From Alphaproteobacteria bacterium (GTDB lineage: Bacteria > Pseudomonadota > Alphaproteobacteria > Sphingomonadales > Sphingomonadaceae): a DNA stretch of 64,000 bases. Made by a program: the position numbers and the translations under genes. Below are positions 33,744 to 43,465 of the stretch, in pieces (within the stretch, counting starts at the first letter, position 1; every line of letters starts with the position of its first letter). Location of the stretch: contig VBAC01000001.1 in the NCBI GenBank assembly GCA_005883305.1, positions 2,356,001 to 2,420,000 of the forward strand, read 5' to 3'. The notes beneath the pieces are model-generated. The model saw only the letters and a list, made by a program, of their open reading frames with translations, did not search any database and had not been told where the DNA came from.

Positions 33744-34171
33744 GGGAGCGCTTCTGGGAATTGCCGCTGGGCGCCCTCGATCGGGCGGAGTGGGAAGCGC
33801 TCTGCGACGGCTGCGGCAAGTGCTGCATCCACAAGCTCGAGGACGAGGAGACCAGCGAGCTTCTGCCGACCAACGTCGCCTGCCGGTTGCTCGACCGGCG
33901 CAGCTGCCGATGCTCCAACTACCGGCTTCGGCGCGCCTTCGTCCCCGATTGCGTCCGGCTCGACGCCGGCAATGTCGCCGGCATCGACTGGCTGCCCTCG
34001 ACCTGCGCCTACCGCCTGAGGGCGGAGGGCCAACCGCTATACGAGTGGCACCATCTGATCAGCGGCAGCCGGGAAACGGTGCACGAGGCGGGCATGTCGG
34101 TACGCGGCTGGACGGTTTCGGAAGATGAAGCGGGCGATCTCGAACATCACCTCGTCGACCGCCCGCTCTGA
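33740..34171 (+). CDS. YcgN/UPF0260-family cysteine-cluster protein
   Basis: A 143-residue protein with the UPF0260 cysteine pattern: LCDGCGKCCIHKLEDEE, CRLLDRRSCRCSNY, VPDCVRLD and LPSTCAYR. The clustered Cys (CxxCxxCC then spaced Cys) resembles a metal-binding site, as in the zinc/iron YkgJ superfamily. Function unknown. Start overlaps the SCO stop by 4 nt. The 3' end is overlapped by the next gene's proposed start. Confidence 0.92.
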   Translation: MRERFWELPLGALDRAEWEALCDGCGKCCIHKLEDEETSELLPTNVACRLLDRRSCRCSNYRLRRAFVPDCVRLDAGNVAGIDWLPSTCAYRLRAEGQPLYEWHHLISGSRETVHEAGMSVRGWTVSEDEAGDLEHHLVDRPL

Positions 34172-34853
34172 GCTGACGCTCAGCGGCGCGCCGCTCGTGC
34201 TGCGCGAATCGCCGCGCGCGCGGCGGCTGCGCCTGCGGGTCGATCCGCGCACCGGCGCCGTGACCCTGACCGTTCCCCCGCGCATGTCCCATCGCCGCGC
34301 TCTGGCCTGGGCCGAGGGCCATCGCGAGTGGGTCGAGCGCGCGCTCGCGGCGGTGCCGCAATCGGTGCCGCTCGCTCCCGAAAGCATCGTCCCGCTCTAC
34401 GGACTGCCCCACCGGATCGATTGGGATCCGGAGCGGCCGCGGCGGATAGAGCGCGGCGAAGGGCGGCTGCTCGTCGGCGGGCCGATCGAAGGGGTGCAGG
34501 GGAGAATGATCCGCTGGCTCAAGAGCCACGCGCTCGACCTGCTGGGGCGGGAAACGGCCGAATTCGCCCATCTGGCGGGCGTTACCGTGGCCCGTGTCGG
34601 GGTGGGGGATCCGGTGTCGCGCTGGGGGAGCTGCTCTGCCGGTGGCGCTATCCGCTACAGCTGGCGGCTGATCCTCGCGCCCGAATTCGTTCGCCGCGCG
34701 ACCGTCGCGCACGAAGTGGCGCACCGCGTGCACCTCAACCATGGCGCTGCGTTCCACGCCTTGGTCGCCGAGCTGCTCGGCGCCGATCCCGCGCCGGCCC
34801 GCGCCTGGCTGAGGCGCGAAGGCGCAGCCCTGCACCGCTACGGAATCAAGTGA
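34125..34853 (+). CDS. YgjP-like zinc metallopeptidase (M48-related)
   Basis: A 242-residue cytoplasmic protein with the gluzincin motif HEVAH (in TVAHEVAHRVHLNHGAAFH) and a downstream His, and the RWGSCS sequence near residue 168 that precedes it in the YgjP/SprT-like family. Substrate unknown. The proposed ATG overlaps the YcgN gene by 47 nt, which is long for real genes; a GTG at about 34198 would avoid overlap but would lose part of the N-terminal strand region. The 3' end overlaps the convergent PBP gene by 8 nt. Confidence 0.87.
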   Translation: MKRAISNITSSTARSELTLSGAPLVLRESPRARRLRLRVDPRTGAVTLTVPPRMSHRRALAWAEGHREWVERALAAVPQSVPLAPESIVPLYGLPHRIDWDPERPRRIERGEGRLLVGGPIEGVQGRMIRWLKSHALDLLGRETAEFAHLAGVTVARVGVGDPVSRWGSCSAGGAIRYSWRLILAPEFVRRATVAHEVAHRVHLNHGAAFHALVAELLGADPAPARAWLRREGAALHRYGIK

Positions 34854-36942
34854 GGTAAGGCTCGCGGCGGTCCTGGGGCTCGCTCCGCCGAGGCTCGCGC
34901 GGGCGCGGCTCTGGGCGGCGGGGACGGTCGATCGCCCGGTCGAGCCATTCCTGGTCGAGCCGGTCCGGCCGCTCCTCCTTCGGGCGAACGGCTTCGTCGG
35001 GCACGTCCGGCGCAGGCTCCTCCTCGGGCGGCGGAGGCGCGGCCTCCACCGGGTTGCCGTCGGCATCGACCAAAGGCTGGTCCTCGGGGGGAGCGTACCA
35101 GATTTCGTTGCCGCCCTCGCTCTGCCAGTCGGGCGCCGCCGCCTCTGTGGCGAAAGGCTCGACCGGCCGCCGGGCGACGGCGCGGATCATGAAATCGTGG
35201 AAGGCGCGCGCCGGGTTGCGCCCGCCGGCGAGGCCCGGGAGCGCGCGATTGTCGTCGCGGCCGAACCACACGCCCGTGGTCAGACCGCTTGAAAAGCCGA
35301 TGAACCAGCCGTCCTTGTTCGAGGTCGTGGTCCCGGTCTTGCCCGCCGTCGGCCGGCCGAGATCGGCGGCGCGCCCGGTGCCGTGCAGGACGACGCCCTG
35401 GAGCAGGTCGGTCATCTGCGCCGCGACCCATGGCGCCACCAGCACGCGCGATTGATCGTCCTGATGCTGGTAGAGCAAGGTGCCGTCGGCGGTCGTTACC
35501 CGCCGAATGCCGTAGGGAGTCACCGCCACGCCCCCTCGGGCGACCGAGGCGTAGGCTCGGGCCATGTCGATCAGCCGCACGGCCGAGGAGCCGAGCGCCA
35601 TGCTCGGGTTGGTATCGATCCGGCTGGTGATTCCGAAGCGCTGGGCCATGTCGGCGACCGCGCGCGTGCCCACTTCCTGGGCGAGGCGGACCGCCACGGT
35701 GTTGATCGAATAAGCGAAGGCGACGCGCATCGGCACGGGGCCGACATGGCGGCCATTGTCGTTGCGCGGGGTCCAGCCGTTGATGGTGATCGGATCGTCG
35801 TGGACGATCGTGTCCGGCCGGAAGCCGGCTTCGATCGCGGTCATGTAGACGAACAGCTTGAACGAGGAGCCGGGCTGGCGGATCGCCTGGGTCGCGCGGT
35901 TGTAGCTCGAATGGACATAGTCGCGGCCGCCGACCATCGCGCGCACCGCCCCGTCCCGGTCGAGCGAGACCAGGGCGCCCTGCGCGCCCTCCGGAGCGTT
36001 GGCGTTGATCGTCGCCATCGCCGTGCGCTGCATGTTCGGATCGAGCGTGGTCCATACGTCGAGCGGTGCGATGCTCTCGTCGATCAGCGTGTCGAGCTGC
36101 GGCAGCACCCAGTCGGTGAAGTAGCGCATCTCGTCCTGGCGCTCGACGGTTTGGACGAACTGGACGTCCTCCGGGTGGGCGTCGGCCGCCTCGGCCGGAG
36201 TGATCGTCCCGTTCTGCACCATCAGGTCGAGCGACACCGAAGCGCGCCCGCGCGCCGCCTCGCGGTCGGCCGTCGGCGAATAGTTGGAGGGCGCCTTGAC
36301 GAGGCCGGAGACGATCGCCGCCTCGGCGACGCTCATTTCGGTCGCGCTGTGGCCGAAGAAGCGACGCGAGGCGGCATCGATGCCGTAGGCGCCGCCGCCG
36401 AAATAGACGCGGTTGAGGTAGAGCTCGAGGATCTGGTCCTTCGAGAAGCGCCACTCCAGCGCCATGGCGAGGATCGCCTCGCGAAGCTTGCGCGCGAAGC
36501 TGCGGTCGTTGTTGAGGAAGATGTTTCGGGCGAGCTGCTGGGTGATGGTCGATCCGCCCTGCCGCCAGCGTCCCTGCTGGAATCGGATCATGAACGCTCG
36601 GACGATGCCGATCGGATCGACTCCGACATGGCTTCGGAAGCGCCGGTCCTCGACCGCGACCATCGCGTCGCGCATCACCGGGGGGATTCGGTCGAAGGCA
36701 AGCCATTCGCCGAACACCGGCCCCATCGACTGGATGATCGCCCCGTTGGCCGCGCGAACGCGCACCATCTGGCCGAGATTGTCGCGACGGGTCAGCTCGG
36801 CATAGCTCGGCAGCTGGCTGACCGCGACCGCGACCGCCACTGCGAGCGCGATCAGCGCCACCACCAGGCCATAGGCCGCGACCTTCAGGCCGGTGACGAC
36901 GATGCGCCGGAAGCGGGAGCGCTGGGGAGGGGCAGATGCCAT
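34846..36942 (-). CDS. Bifunctional penicillin-binding protein, PBP1A type
   Basis: Class A PBP that polymerises and crosslinks peptidoglycan. The 698-residue protein has a short cytoplasmic tail and one membrane anchor (about 16-42), the GT51 glycosyltransferase domain with EDRRFRSHVGVDP (catalytic Glu) and GGSTITQQLARNIFL, then the transpeptidase domain: SxxK as PGSSFKLF near residue 360, SxN as YSINT, and KTGT. A proline-rich acidic tail (from about 620) is typical of sphingomonad family members. Gene context gives no special role. ATG at 36942. Confidence 0.93.
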   Translation of the reverse strand: MASAPPQRSRFRRIVVTGLKVAAYGLVVALIALAVAVAVAVSQLPSYAELTRRDNLGQMVRVRAANGAIIQSMGPVFGEWLAFDRIPPVMRDAMVAVEDRRFRSHVGVDPIGIVRAFMIRFQQGRWRQGGSTITQQLARNIFLNNDRSFARKLREAILAMALEWRFSKDQILELYLNRVYFGGGAYGIDAASRRFFGHSATEMSVAEAAIVSGLVKAPSNYSPTADREAARGRASVSLDLMVQNGTITPAEAADAHPEDVQFVQTVERQDEMRYFTDWVLPQLDTLIDESIAPLDVWTTLDPNMQRTAMATINANAPEGAQGALVSLDRDGAVRAMVGGRDYVHSSYNRATQAIRQPGSSFKLFVYMTAIEAGFRPDTIVHDDPITINGWTPRNDNGRHVGPVPMRVAFAYSINTVAVRLAQEVGTRAVADMAQRFGITSRIDTNPSMALGSSAVRLIDMARAYASVARGGVAVTPYGIRRVTTADGTLLYQHQDDQSRVLVAPWVAAQMTDLLQGVVLHGTGRAADLGRPTAGKTGTTTSNKDGWFIGFSSGLTTGVWFGRDDNRALPGLAGGRNPARAFHDFMIRAVARRPVEPFATEAAAPDWQSEGGNEIWYAPPEDQPLVDADGNPVEAAPPPPEEEPAPDVPDEAVRPKEERPDRLDQEWLDRAIDRPRRPEPRPREPRRSEPQDRREPYLT

Positions 36943-37008
36943 CGACGGTCAGGGATAGAGTCGGCGAGTCATGGCGGCAAGCAGAAGCCTTAGGGCCTTA
37001 ACCGCGGC

Positions 37009-37413
37009 TTACTTCGCCTCGTCCCGCTTCTCGAAATCCAGAGCGGCCGAGTTGATGCAGTAGCGCAGGCCCTCCGGACCCGGGCCATCGGGAAAGACGT
37101 GGCCGAGATGCCCGCCGCATTTGGCGCAGCGCACCTCGGTGCGGACCATTCCGTGGGCGGTATCCTGGTGCAAAGTCACTTTGTCCCGGGCCTCGGGGCC
37201 GGTGAAGCTCGGCCAGCCGCTGCCGCTGTCGAACTTGGTGTCGCTGTTGAACAACATCTCCCCACAGGCCGCGCAGCGATACCCGCCCTTCTCGTGATTG
37301 TCCCACAGGAGGCCGGCGAAGGCCCGTTCCGTCCCCCCTTCGCGGAGCACGCGATATTGCTCGGGCGACAGGCGCTTGCGCCATTCCTCTTCGGGGAGGT
37401 CCATCTTTTCCAT
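37009..37413 (-). CDS. msrB: Peptide methionine-R-sulfoxide reductase MsrB
   Basis: Reduces methionine-R-sulfoxide residues. The 134-residue protein has the catalytic region [13 protein letters not shown] near residue 118, the GSGWPSF motif, and the two zinc-binding CxxC pairs CAACG and [12 protein letters not shown]. The resolving cysteine of some MsrB forms is in the N-terminal part and is absent, so it probably uses thioredoxin directly. The start ATG GAA AAG ATG was chosen at 37413; the next ATG, three codons in, is an alternative. Divergent from the Rieske oxygenase gene. Confidence 0.95.
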   Translation of the reverse strand: MEKMDLPEEEWRKRLSPEQYRVLREGGTERAFAGLLWDNHEKGGYRCAACGEMLFNSDTKFDSGSGWPSFTGPEARDKVTLHQDTAHGMVRTEVRCAKCGGHLGHVFPDGPGPEGLRYCINSAALDFEKRDEAK

Positions 37414-37493
37414 GATAGGAATGTGGAGCCGCCCGCCGCCGCGGTCAATCGGGCCACGGGGACTTTCGGGCCCGGCTGTGCTAGGCCCGCGCC

Positions 37494-38651
37494 ATGTCCG
37501 AGATCGTGCGCCTCCTTCATCCAGAGCCCGATACGCTCGACGATATGAGCCTGCCGGGCTGGGTCTATCACGACGCCGACTATTTCCGGGTCGAGATGGC
37601 GCGGCTGATCCGGCCTTCGTGGCAGATCGTCTGCCATGCGAACGACATTCCCGAAGCCGGGGACTGGCGCACATTGGAGCTTCTGGGCGAAAGCGTGATC
37701 GCGATCCGCGGGCAGGACGGGCAGGTTCGCGCCTTCGCCAATGTCTGCCGCCATCGCGGCTCGCGCCTCCTCGACGGCGAAGCCGGCTGCGCGAAGCGGC
37801 TGACCTGTCCCTATCACGCCTGGACCTACGCCATCGACGGGCGGCTGGTCGGCGTGCCGATGCGCGAGGATTATCCGGCGCTTGATCCGGCGGCGCTCGG
37901 ACTCCACCCTGTCGAGATGGAGAGCTGGCACGGCTTCCTCTTCGTCCGGCTCGAGGGCGGCGGGCCGAGCGTTGCGGCGATGATGGCGCCATACGAGGAG
38001 GAGGCCGCGCCCTATCGCCTTGAGGAGCTCGAGGCGATCGGACGGATCACCTTGCGCTCGCGCGACGTCAACTGGAAGAACGTCGCCGACAATTATTCGG
38101 ACGGTCTGCACATCACGGTCGCCCATCCCGGGCTAACCCGGCTGTTCGGCGGCGACTACCGGATCGAGGCAGGCGAGCATGTGGACCGCATGTCGGGCGA
38201 CCTCGCCGAAAAGCCCTCTGCCAACCTTTCCGAGCGCGCCTATCAGGCGTTCCTGCCTGGCGCGGACAGGCGCTGGCTTTACTACAAGCTGTGGCCCAAC
38301 GTCGCGATCGACATCTATCCGGACCAGGTCGATTTCATGCACTTCGTGCCGGTCGGGCCGACCGAAACCCTGATCCGCGAGATCAGCTATGCGTTGCCGG
38401 ACGCCAAAATTCCCGAACAGTGGCGCCGCGAGATGAAGGCGGCGCGCTACCTGAACTGGCGGATCAACCGGCGGGTGAACGCCGAGGACACGGCGCTCAT
38501 CCGCCGGGTCCAGCAGGGCATGGAGAGCGCCAGCTACACGCCCGGGCCGCTGGGGCGGAGCGAGGTCTGCCTGCGCAGCTTCGCGGGCAAGCTCAGGCGG
38601 CTGATCCCGGAGACTCGGGAGCAGTCGCCGCCGGCTCGCTGGGACGCGTGA
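37494..38651 (+). CDS. Rieske-type aromatic ring-hydroxylating oxygenase, alpha subunit
   Basis: A 385-residue non-haem iron oxygenase. The [2Fe-2S] Rieske ligands are C85-x-H87 and C105-x2-H108 with exactly 17 residues between. The mononuclear iron site is the usual facial triad region [13 protein letters not shown], with H206 and H211; the acidic ligand is expected near the C-terminal third. Ferredoxin and reductase partners and ring-cleavage genes are absent nearby, so the substrate is unknown; several orphan members act on carnitine, glycine betaine or choline-like amines. The 3' end overlaps the convergent permease gene by 59 nt. Confidence 0.88.
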   Translation: MSEIVRLLHPEPDTLDDMSLPGWVYHDADYFRVEMARLIRPSWQIVCHANDIPEAGDWRTLELLGESVIAIRGQDGQVRAFANVCRHRGSRLLDGEAGCAKRLTCPYHAWTYAIDGRLVGVPMREDYPALDPAALGLHPVEMESWHGFLFVRLEGGGPSVAAMMAPYEEEAAPYRLEELEAIGRITLRSRDVNWKNVADNYSDGLHITVAHPGLTRLFGGDYRIEAGEHVDRMSGDLAEKPSANLSERAYQAFLPGADRRWLYYKLWPNVAIDIYPDQVDFMHFVPVGPTETLIREISYALPDAKIPEQWRREMKAARYLNWRINRRVNAEDTALIRRVQQGMESASYTPGPLGRSEVCLRSFAGKLRRLIPETREQSPPARWDA

Positions 38652-39951
38652 GTCGCATGATCGCGTAGATCGCGCCGCCGACGACGAGCAGCACCGCGCC
38701 CCACTTCAGCGCGTCCTTTCCGGCGCCGGCCAGGGTCCAGACCGAATAGACCGCGCCGAGCAGGGCGATCAGCGCCAATGTGCCCGAGAAGGGAATGGCC
38801 CGAACCTGCTGAAGGCGGAGCGCGGTCAGCGAGCAGGCGAGGTAGAGCACCAGGGTCGACGAGGTGGAGAGCAGGATCATGAACTGGAACAGCTCGGCCA
38901 GCGAGCTGCTGTAATTGGCGGCGAGCAGCAGCGATGTGCACAGGCTCGACAGGATGTGCGCGCGAACCGGAATGCCGTCACTGGTCGTTCGCGAGAACCA
39001 GGCGGGAAAGCCGCCGCTTCGCGCCATCAGCAGCGGCATCTCGCCCTGGAGCATGATGAAGCCGTTGAGCGCGCCGATGCAGCTCACCGCCGCGAACAGG
39101 CCGACGAAGAGTGCGAGGCCGTCGCTCCAATAATAGCTGACGAAGAGTGCGATCGGCGCGTTCGACTGGGCGACCTCGCCTTGCGGCAGGAGCATCGCCA
39201 CCGCCGACGAGACGCTGATGTAGATGAGCCCGACGACGAGTGTGCCGATCATCGTCGCGCGCGGAATGTTGCGGCCGGGATCGCGGACGTTGCGCGCCGC
39301 GACCGACGCGCATTCGACGCCGAGCAGCGCCCAGAGAGTCAAAGTCGCGGCGGCGCTGATCGAGCCCAAGCTGAGGTCGCTCCCGCGCAAAGCCGGGGCG
39401 GCGTCCTGGCGCCCTTCGGCTAGGATGATCAGAGTGACCGCGATCACCACGATCAGCGGCACCAGCTTGGCGAGGACCGTCACCGTCTGGATTCCGCCGC
39501 CGGCGCGCACGCTGACGCAATTGGCGGCGGTCAGTGCCCAGACGATCGAGATCGCGGCAAGGGCGCCGGCGCCGGGCACGCCCGCCAGGCCCGGCGCGAA
39601 CAGCGAAAGATAACTGACCGCCGCGGCGCCGAGCGCGGCGTTGCCGACGATGATCGAGATCCAGTAGCTCCAGGTGACGACGAAGGCGGGCAGAGCCCCG
39701 AACGCGCGCTCGACATAGGCGAAAGGCCCCGGCGCGAGCGGCATTGCGCGTGCGAGGCGGCCGAAGACGTAGGCGAGGCAAAGGGCGCCGGCGATGGTCA
39801 CGACCCAGCCGAAGAAGCCGTTCCAGCCATAAGGCGCGAGTTGCGCCGGCAGCAGGAAGATGCCCGAGCCGATGAAATTGCCGACGATGAGCGCGAGGGC
39901 CAGCCAGAAACCGAGCGCGCGGCCGGCTTGCGGCGATGGATCGTCGGTCAT
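38593..39951 (-). CDS. APC-superfamily amino acid permease
   Basis: A 452-residue transporter with about 12 membrane helices. The first helix GFWLALALIVGNFIGSGIFLLPAQLAPYG contains the unwound substrate-binding segment (GSG) of APC permeases; later helices include LWALLGVECASVAARNVRDPGRNIPRA. Related to arginine/agmatine and other amino-acid antiporters. Substrate unresolved. Divergent neighbour is the tRNA-Leu region; its 3' end overlaps the Rieske oxygenase gene by 59 nt. A link with amine oxidation by that neighbour is possible but speculative. Confidence 0.86.
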   Translation of the reverse strand: MTDDPSPQAGRALGFWLALALIVGNFIGSGIFLLPAQLAPYGWNGFFGWVVTIAGALCLAYVFGRLARAMPLAPGPFAYVERAFGALPAFVVTWSYWISIIVGNAALGAAAVSYLSLFAPGLAGVPGAGALAAISIVWALTAANCVSVRAGGGIQTVTVLAKLVPLIVVIAVTLIILAEGRQDAAPALRGSDLSLGSISAAATLTLWALLGVECASVAARNVRDPGRNIPRATMIGTLVVGLIYISVSSAVAMLLPQGEVAQSNAPIALFVSYYWSDGLALFVGLFAAVSCIGALNGFIMLQGEMPLLMARSGGFPAWFSRTTSDGIPVRAHILSSLCTSLLLAANYSSSLAELFQFMILLSTSSTLVLYLACSLTALRLQQVRAIPFSGTLALIALLGAVYSVWTLAGAGKDALKWGAVLLVVGGAIYAIMRLTRPSEPAATAPESPGSAA

Positions 39952-40042
39952 GAATGGCCCCCCCCTCAGGGAGGATTGCGCTCATCGCTCGGGATTAGCA
40001 ACGACCCGGCGCTTCGCTTGGGAGTCTCGGCGATGCCGAAAC

Positions 40043-40129
40043 TGGTGCGGTCGAGAAGACTCGAACTTCCACGGCCTTTCGGCCACAGCGACCTCAACGC
40101 TGCGCGTCTACCAGTTCCGCCACGACCGC
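40043..40129 (-). tRNA. tRNA-Leu (anticodon GAG)
   Basis: Reading the minus strand, the 7-bp acceptor GCGGTCG pairs with CGACCGC, followed by discriminator A and an encoded CCA (complement of 40043-40045). The anticodon stem CAGCG/CGCTG encloses the loop TTGAGGT, giving anticodon GAG for leucine CUC/CUU codons. The T arm has GTTCGAGTC. The long variable arm (TGGCCGAAAGGCCGT region) fits a class II tRNA-Leu. Total 87 nt including CCA. Confidence 0.96.
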
Positions 40130-40206
40130 ACGTCATGCATCCCGGGGACGCCCCGGGCCGGTAGGAGCGGGGCCTCTAGCAGCGGTTTCCCGCCCAAGCA
40201 ACGCCC

Positions 40207-41307
40207 TCAGTAGAGGAACATCGGCATGCCCTCGACCCGCATCAGGCGGGCGCGATAGGCTTCGCGATCGTAGAGCGCGCTGACGTCGACCGACTTGGTG
40301 CCGTGAAGTAAGGTGTCGATCGGCACGTGATCGTATTTGCCGTCGGACAGTGTCACCATCCGCCCGCCCTCGCCGCGATCGAGCAGCTGGACGGCGAGGC
40401 CGCCGAAGGCGAAGCCGACCATGCGGTCCATTGCGTCCGGCTCGCCCGAGCGCATCAGGTAGGCGAGCTCCTGGACGACCACGCCGTCGCCGAGTCTCTC
40501 GCGGATCGCGAGTCCGAGCCGCTGGCCGACGCCCGCGTCGGCGCGCTGGGCGGCCGGCTTGGCGATGTCGCCGTCGCCGCCATCGTCGCCGGCGATCCGA
40601 GCGCCTTCGGAGATGACGCACATCGCATAATGATGCGGGTTCGACGCCTTGTCCTCGGCGAGCAGCGGCAGCAGGACGCCGAGATCCGCCGGCACCTCGG
40701 CGATCACCGTCCGGTCGACCTGGGCGAGGAAGCCTGCCAGCAAGGCCGTCTCGCCGCTGCGCCGGCCGAACAATTCGACCACTCCGATCCGTTCGTGGCT
40801 TTCAACCGTGGTGCGGAGCGCGTTGATCGCCTCGACCGAGCGGCTGACGGCGGTCGAGAAGCCGATGCAATAATCGGTGCCGAAGACGTCGTTGTCCATC
40901 GTCTTGGGGATGGAGATGACCTTCACGCCCTGCGCCGCCAGGTGGGCCGAGAAGCGCAAGGTCCCATCGCCGCCGAGCGTGATCATCGCGTCGATGCCGA
41001 GACGGGAGAGCACCGAGAGAACGTCTCCGGTGCGGTCGCCGCCCGCCTCGGTGCGCGGGTCGCGGCGCGAGGTGTGGAGGATGGTGCCGCCGGCGCGGTC
41101 GATTCCGCGCACCGCCTCGCGGGTCAGTGCGGTCGTGTGAGCGGCGAGGCTTTCGGGGTCGGCGGGATCGAGCTTCATCACGCCTTCCCAGCCGCGCCGG
41201 AAGCCGGTCACCTCCCAGCCGAGCGCGTCGGCCGAAAGCACGACCGAACGGATGCAGGCGTTGAGCCCTGGCACGTCGCCGCCGCCGGTCAGTATTCCGA
41301 TCCGCAT
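40207..41307 (-). CDS. 6-phosphofructokinase, G-K motif type
   Basis: A 366-residue PFK-A family enzyme. Landmarks: GGGDVPGLNACI near the N-terminus, GGDGT at 112-116, PKTMDND at 134-140 and ELFGRRSGETA later. The GGDG glycine predicts ATP use, whereas K135 in PKTMDND (instead of PGTIDND) predicts a PPi-type site; such G/K enzymes exist and some use ATP. Phosphoryl donor must be measured. In sphingomonads glycolysis often relies on the Entner-Doudoroff route, which makes this gene's role interesting. Start ATG at 41307; the next gene on the other strand starts 24 bp away. Confidence 0.88.
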   Translation of the reverse strand: MRIGILTGGGDVPGLNACIRSVVLSADALGWEVTGFRRGWEGVMKLDPADPESLAAHTTALTREAVRGIDRAGGTILHTSRRDPRTEAGGDRTGDVLSVLSRLGIDAMITLGGDGTLRFSAHLAAQGVKVISIPKTMDNDVFGTDYCIGFSTAVSRSVEAINALRTTVESHERIGVVELFGRRSGETALLAGFLAQVDRTVIAEVPADLGVLLPLLAEDKASNPHHYAMCVISEGARIAGDDGGDGDIAKPAAQRADAGVGQRLGLAIRERLGDGVVVQELAYLMRSGEPDAMDRMVGFAFGGLAVQLLDRGEGGRMVTLSDGKYDHVPIDTLLHGTKSVDVSALYDREAYRARLMRVEGMPMFLY

Positions 41308-41331
41308 GGGGACCGTCTATCGGCCGGCGCG

Positions 41332-42690
41332 ATGGACGACAACCGGACTGCTGCAATCGCGGAGGCGAAGCGCATATTGCGGCTCGCCTGGCCGATCATG
41401 CTGACCAGCCTCAACTGGACGATGATGCACATCGTCGACGTCGCCGTCGTTGGCCATTACGGGACCGGGGAGTTGGCCGCGCTGGCGGCGAGCCGGACGC
41501 TGACCTTCATCGCCATCGTCATGGGCTTTTCCGGGCTTTCCGGGGTTCTGGTCTACGCCTCCCGCGCAGACGGTGCCGGCCGGCTCGCGGAGACGGGCGA
41601 TATCTTTCGCTCGGGCCTCGCGCTCGGGCTCGTCCTCGGCGTGATGATCTTCGCCGTTCTGGGGCTGTGGGCCTACGATCTTCTCGCCCTGGTCGGCGTC
41701 GAGCCGAGCCTGCTCCGGCCGGGCGCGGCGGTCGTTCAGGCGATGGCGCTCGCCTTTCCGGCGCAATTGGTGCTCGCGGCCTCGTCCTACTTCCTCGAAG
41801 GAATCAGCCGGCCGCGGCGGGTGATGACCGTCAATCTGTGCATGCTGCCGGTCAACGCCGTGCTGGCCTGGGCGTGGGTCGGCGGGCATCTGGGGCTGCC
41901 GGCGCTGGGCGCGGTGGGCGCCGCTTACGCAACCGCCACCACCTCCTGGCTCGGCACCGTCTTCATGCTCGCCTTGATCTGGCTGCTGCCGCGCGCCGGG
42001 GAGCGCCGCGTGCGCGATTTCGGACCGGCGGCGCTCCGCCGCGCGCTGAAGGGCGTTCCGGAGCTTGCCTGGTTCGGCCTCGTTCCGGCGATCGGCGCGT
42101 CGCTCGAGCTGGCGGGCTTCGCCTGGCTGATGGTGCTCTCCACACGGCTCGGCAACGCGCCCGCGGCCGGCTTCCAGGCGATGCTCTCGCTTCACAACCT
42201 CGTCTTCGCGCTGTCGATGGGCTTCGGCTCGGCCGCCGGCGTTCGGGTCGGCAACGCGGTCGGCGCGGGCGAGCGCGATCGGGCGTGGTCGCGAAGCCTG
42301 ATCGCCGGCGGGCTCGCTTTGGGAACCTTGGGCATCCTGTCCCTCGCGCTCGTCCTGTTCGCTCGAATTCTGGTGCTGCCCTTCTCCGACGATCCCGAGG
42401 TGCTGTCGCTCGCCGCCTCGATGCTGGGGATCATGGCCGCCTTCCTCGTCTTCGACGGGCTTCAATATGTGTTCGGCGCGGCCTTGCGCTCATTGGGCGA
42501 GCAGGTCTGGGCGGGGCTCAACGGGATCGCCGGCTTCTTCGTCGTCACCGGCGGCCTCGGCTGGCTGCTGGTCGCTCGGGGATGGGGGCCGGACGGGCTC
42601 GCTTATGCGGCGGGCCTGGGAATGCTCGCCTGTGCCTCGCTTCAGTTCGGCCGGCTGGCCTTCGTGCTCAGGATATCGGGCCGAAGCTGA
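41332..42690 (+). CDS. MATE-family multidrug efflux transporter
   Basis: A 452-residue membrane protein with about 12 helices. The helix-1 region [30 protein letters not shown] and the helix-7 equivalent [43 protein letters not shown] are typical of MATE exporters (NorM/DinF types), which extrude cationic drugs using sodium or proton gradients. ATG at 41332 chosen; the longer frame upstream is a shadow. Divergent from the PFK gene. 3' end overlaps the following minus-strand gene by 23 nt. Confidence 0.93.
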   Translation: MDDNRTAAIAEAKRILRLAWPIMLTSLNWTMMHIVDVAVVGHYGTGELAALAASRTLTFIAIVMGFSGLSGVLVYASRADGAGRLAETGDIFRSGLALGLVLGVMIFAVLGLWAYDLLALVGVEPSLLRPGAAVVQAMALAFPAQLVLAASSYFLEGISRPRRVMTVNLCMLPVNAVLAWAWVGGHLGLPALGAVGAAYATATTSWLGTVFMLALIWLLPRAGERRVRDFGPAALRRALKGVPELAWFGLVPAIGASLELAGFAWLMVLSTRLGNAPAAGFQAMLSLHNLVFALSMGFGSAAGVRVGNAVGAGERDRAWSRSLIAGGLALGTLGILSLALVLFARILVLPFSDDPEVLSLAASMLGIMAAFLVFDGLQYVFGAALRSLGEQVWAGLNGIAGFFVVTGGLGWLLVARGWGPDGLAYAAGLGMLACASLQFGRLAFVLRISGRS

Positions 42691-43351
42691 GGCTCAAGGT
42701 GCGGCCGCCGCGCGGCACGTCCATCTCGGCGCTGTCGAACGGAACGCGGCCGCGCGCCTGAAGCTCGCGCACCGGCGGAGCGATCGACCAGGCGTAAACC
42801 ACCCGGCCCTGCCCGTCCTTGAGCTCGGCGCGGATCTGCGGGACTCGCTGCACCTCGTCGGTCTGGTTGGCGATCTCGCCATGGACGGCGAGAAGCTCGT
42901 TGCCGCTCTCCAGCCGCCGCCGGTCCGCCTGGCCGCGTATGTCGAGGTTGCTGACCGTGCGCACCGGGATGCCGAAGCTCCGGCCGACTCCGGGCAGCCC
43001 GAAATATTGGAGCGCGAGCACGGCACCGATCATCAGCGCCGCCGCGACCACCGCGACGATCGTCCAGATCCGTCCCCAGTTGCGCCGGGGCCGCCCCGAT
43101 TGGGGATAGACGGGCGGCGGCGCCTCGGGAGCGGGCTCGCGCCAGGAGGGCGGGGGCGGCGGCTCCTCCCGCGGCCCCGGCCCAGCGGGGGGAGGCGGCG
43201 CAGCCGGAGCGGCGTCCTGGAGGTCCAGCGGGGCGGGATCCTGCACCCAGGAAAAGCGGCAGCTCGCGCAGCGCACCTTGCGGCCGGTCGGCCCGATCGC
43301 GCTGTCCGGCACGACGTAGCGGGTCTTGCAGGACGGGCAGGAGAGGATCAT
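42668..43351 (-). CDS. MJ0042 zinc-finger / DUF3426 single-pass membrane protein
   Basis: A 227-residue protein. Its N-terminus has an MJ0042-type zinc ribbon with two CxxC knuckles (CPSC and CASC) framing a short loop. A long proline-rich segment (about 45-90) follows, then one transmembrane helix near 100-120 ([19 protein letters not shown]), and the DUF3426 domain with [16 protein letters not shown]. Function unknown; often encoded next to ftsEX in alphaproteobacteria. ATG at 43351 is favoured over a TTG three codons upstream. Divergent from ftsE. Confidence 0.88.
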   Translation of the reverse strand: MILSCPSCKTRYVVPDSAIGPTGRKVRCASCRFSWVQDPAPLDLQDAAPAAPPPPAGPGPREEPPPPPSWREPAPEAPPPVYPQSGRPRRNWGRIWTIVAVVAAALMIGAVLALQYFGLPGVGRSFGIPVRTVSNLDIRGQADRRRLESGNELLAVHGEIANQTDEVQRVPQIRAELKDGQGRVVYAWSIAPPVRELQARGRVPFDSAEMDVPRGGRTLSLSFGPIS

Positions 43352-43465
43352 TGGCGTCAAGCACTCCGAACGCAGGAAGCGACTCTAAGCACGGTCGGTT
43401 CCGTCGTGGCAAGCGCGCCGGAAGGCGCGACAGGCGCGCGAGACGCTTGTTGGGGCGCTGCGGTC

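Noticed and set aside
35383-36993. 536-codon frame on the plus strand opposite the PBP gene
   Set aside because: Low-complexity Arg/Asp/His-rich shadow of the PBP coding sequence.
40141-40157. CCCGGGG-ACG-CCCCGGG hairpin between tRNA-Leu and the PFK gene
   Set aside because: Stem is perfect but only 7 bp with no T run; could be chance in GC-rich DNA.
43372-43465. Search for a small gene or RNA between the zinc-ribbon gene and ftsE
   Set aside because: About 100 bp of ordinary divergent spacer with no conserved structure seen.
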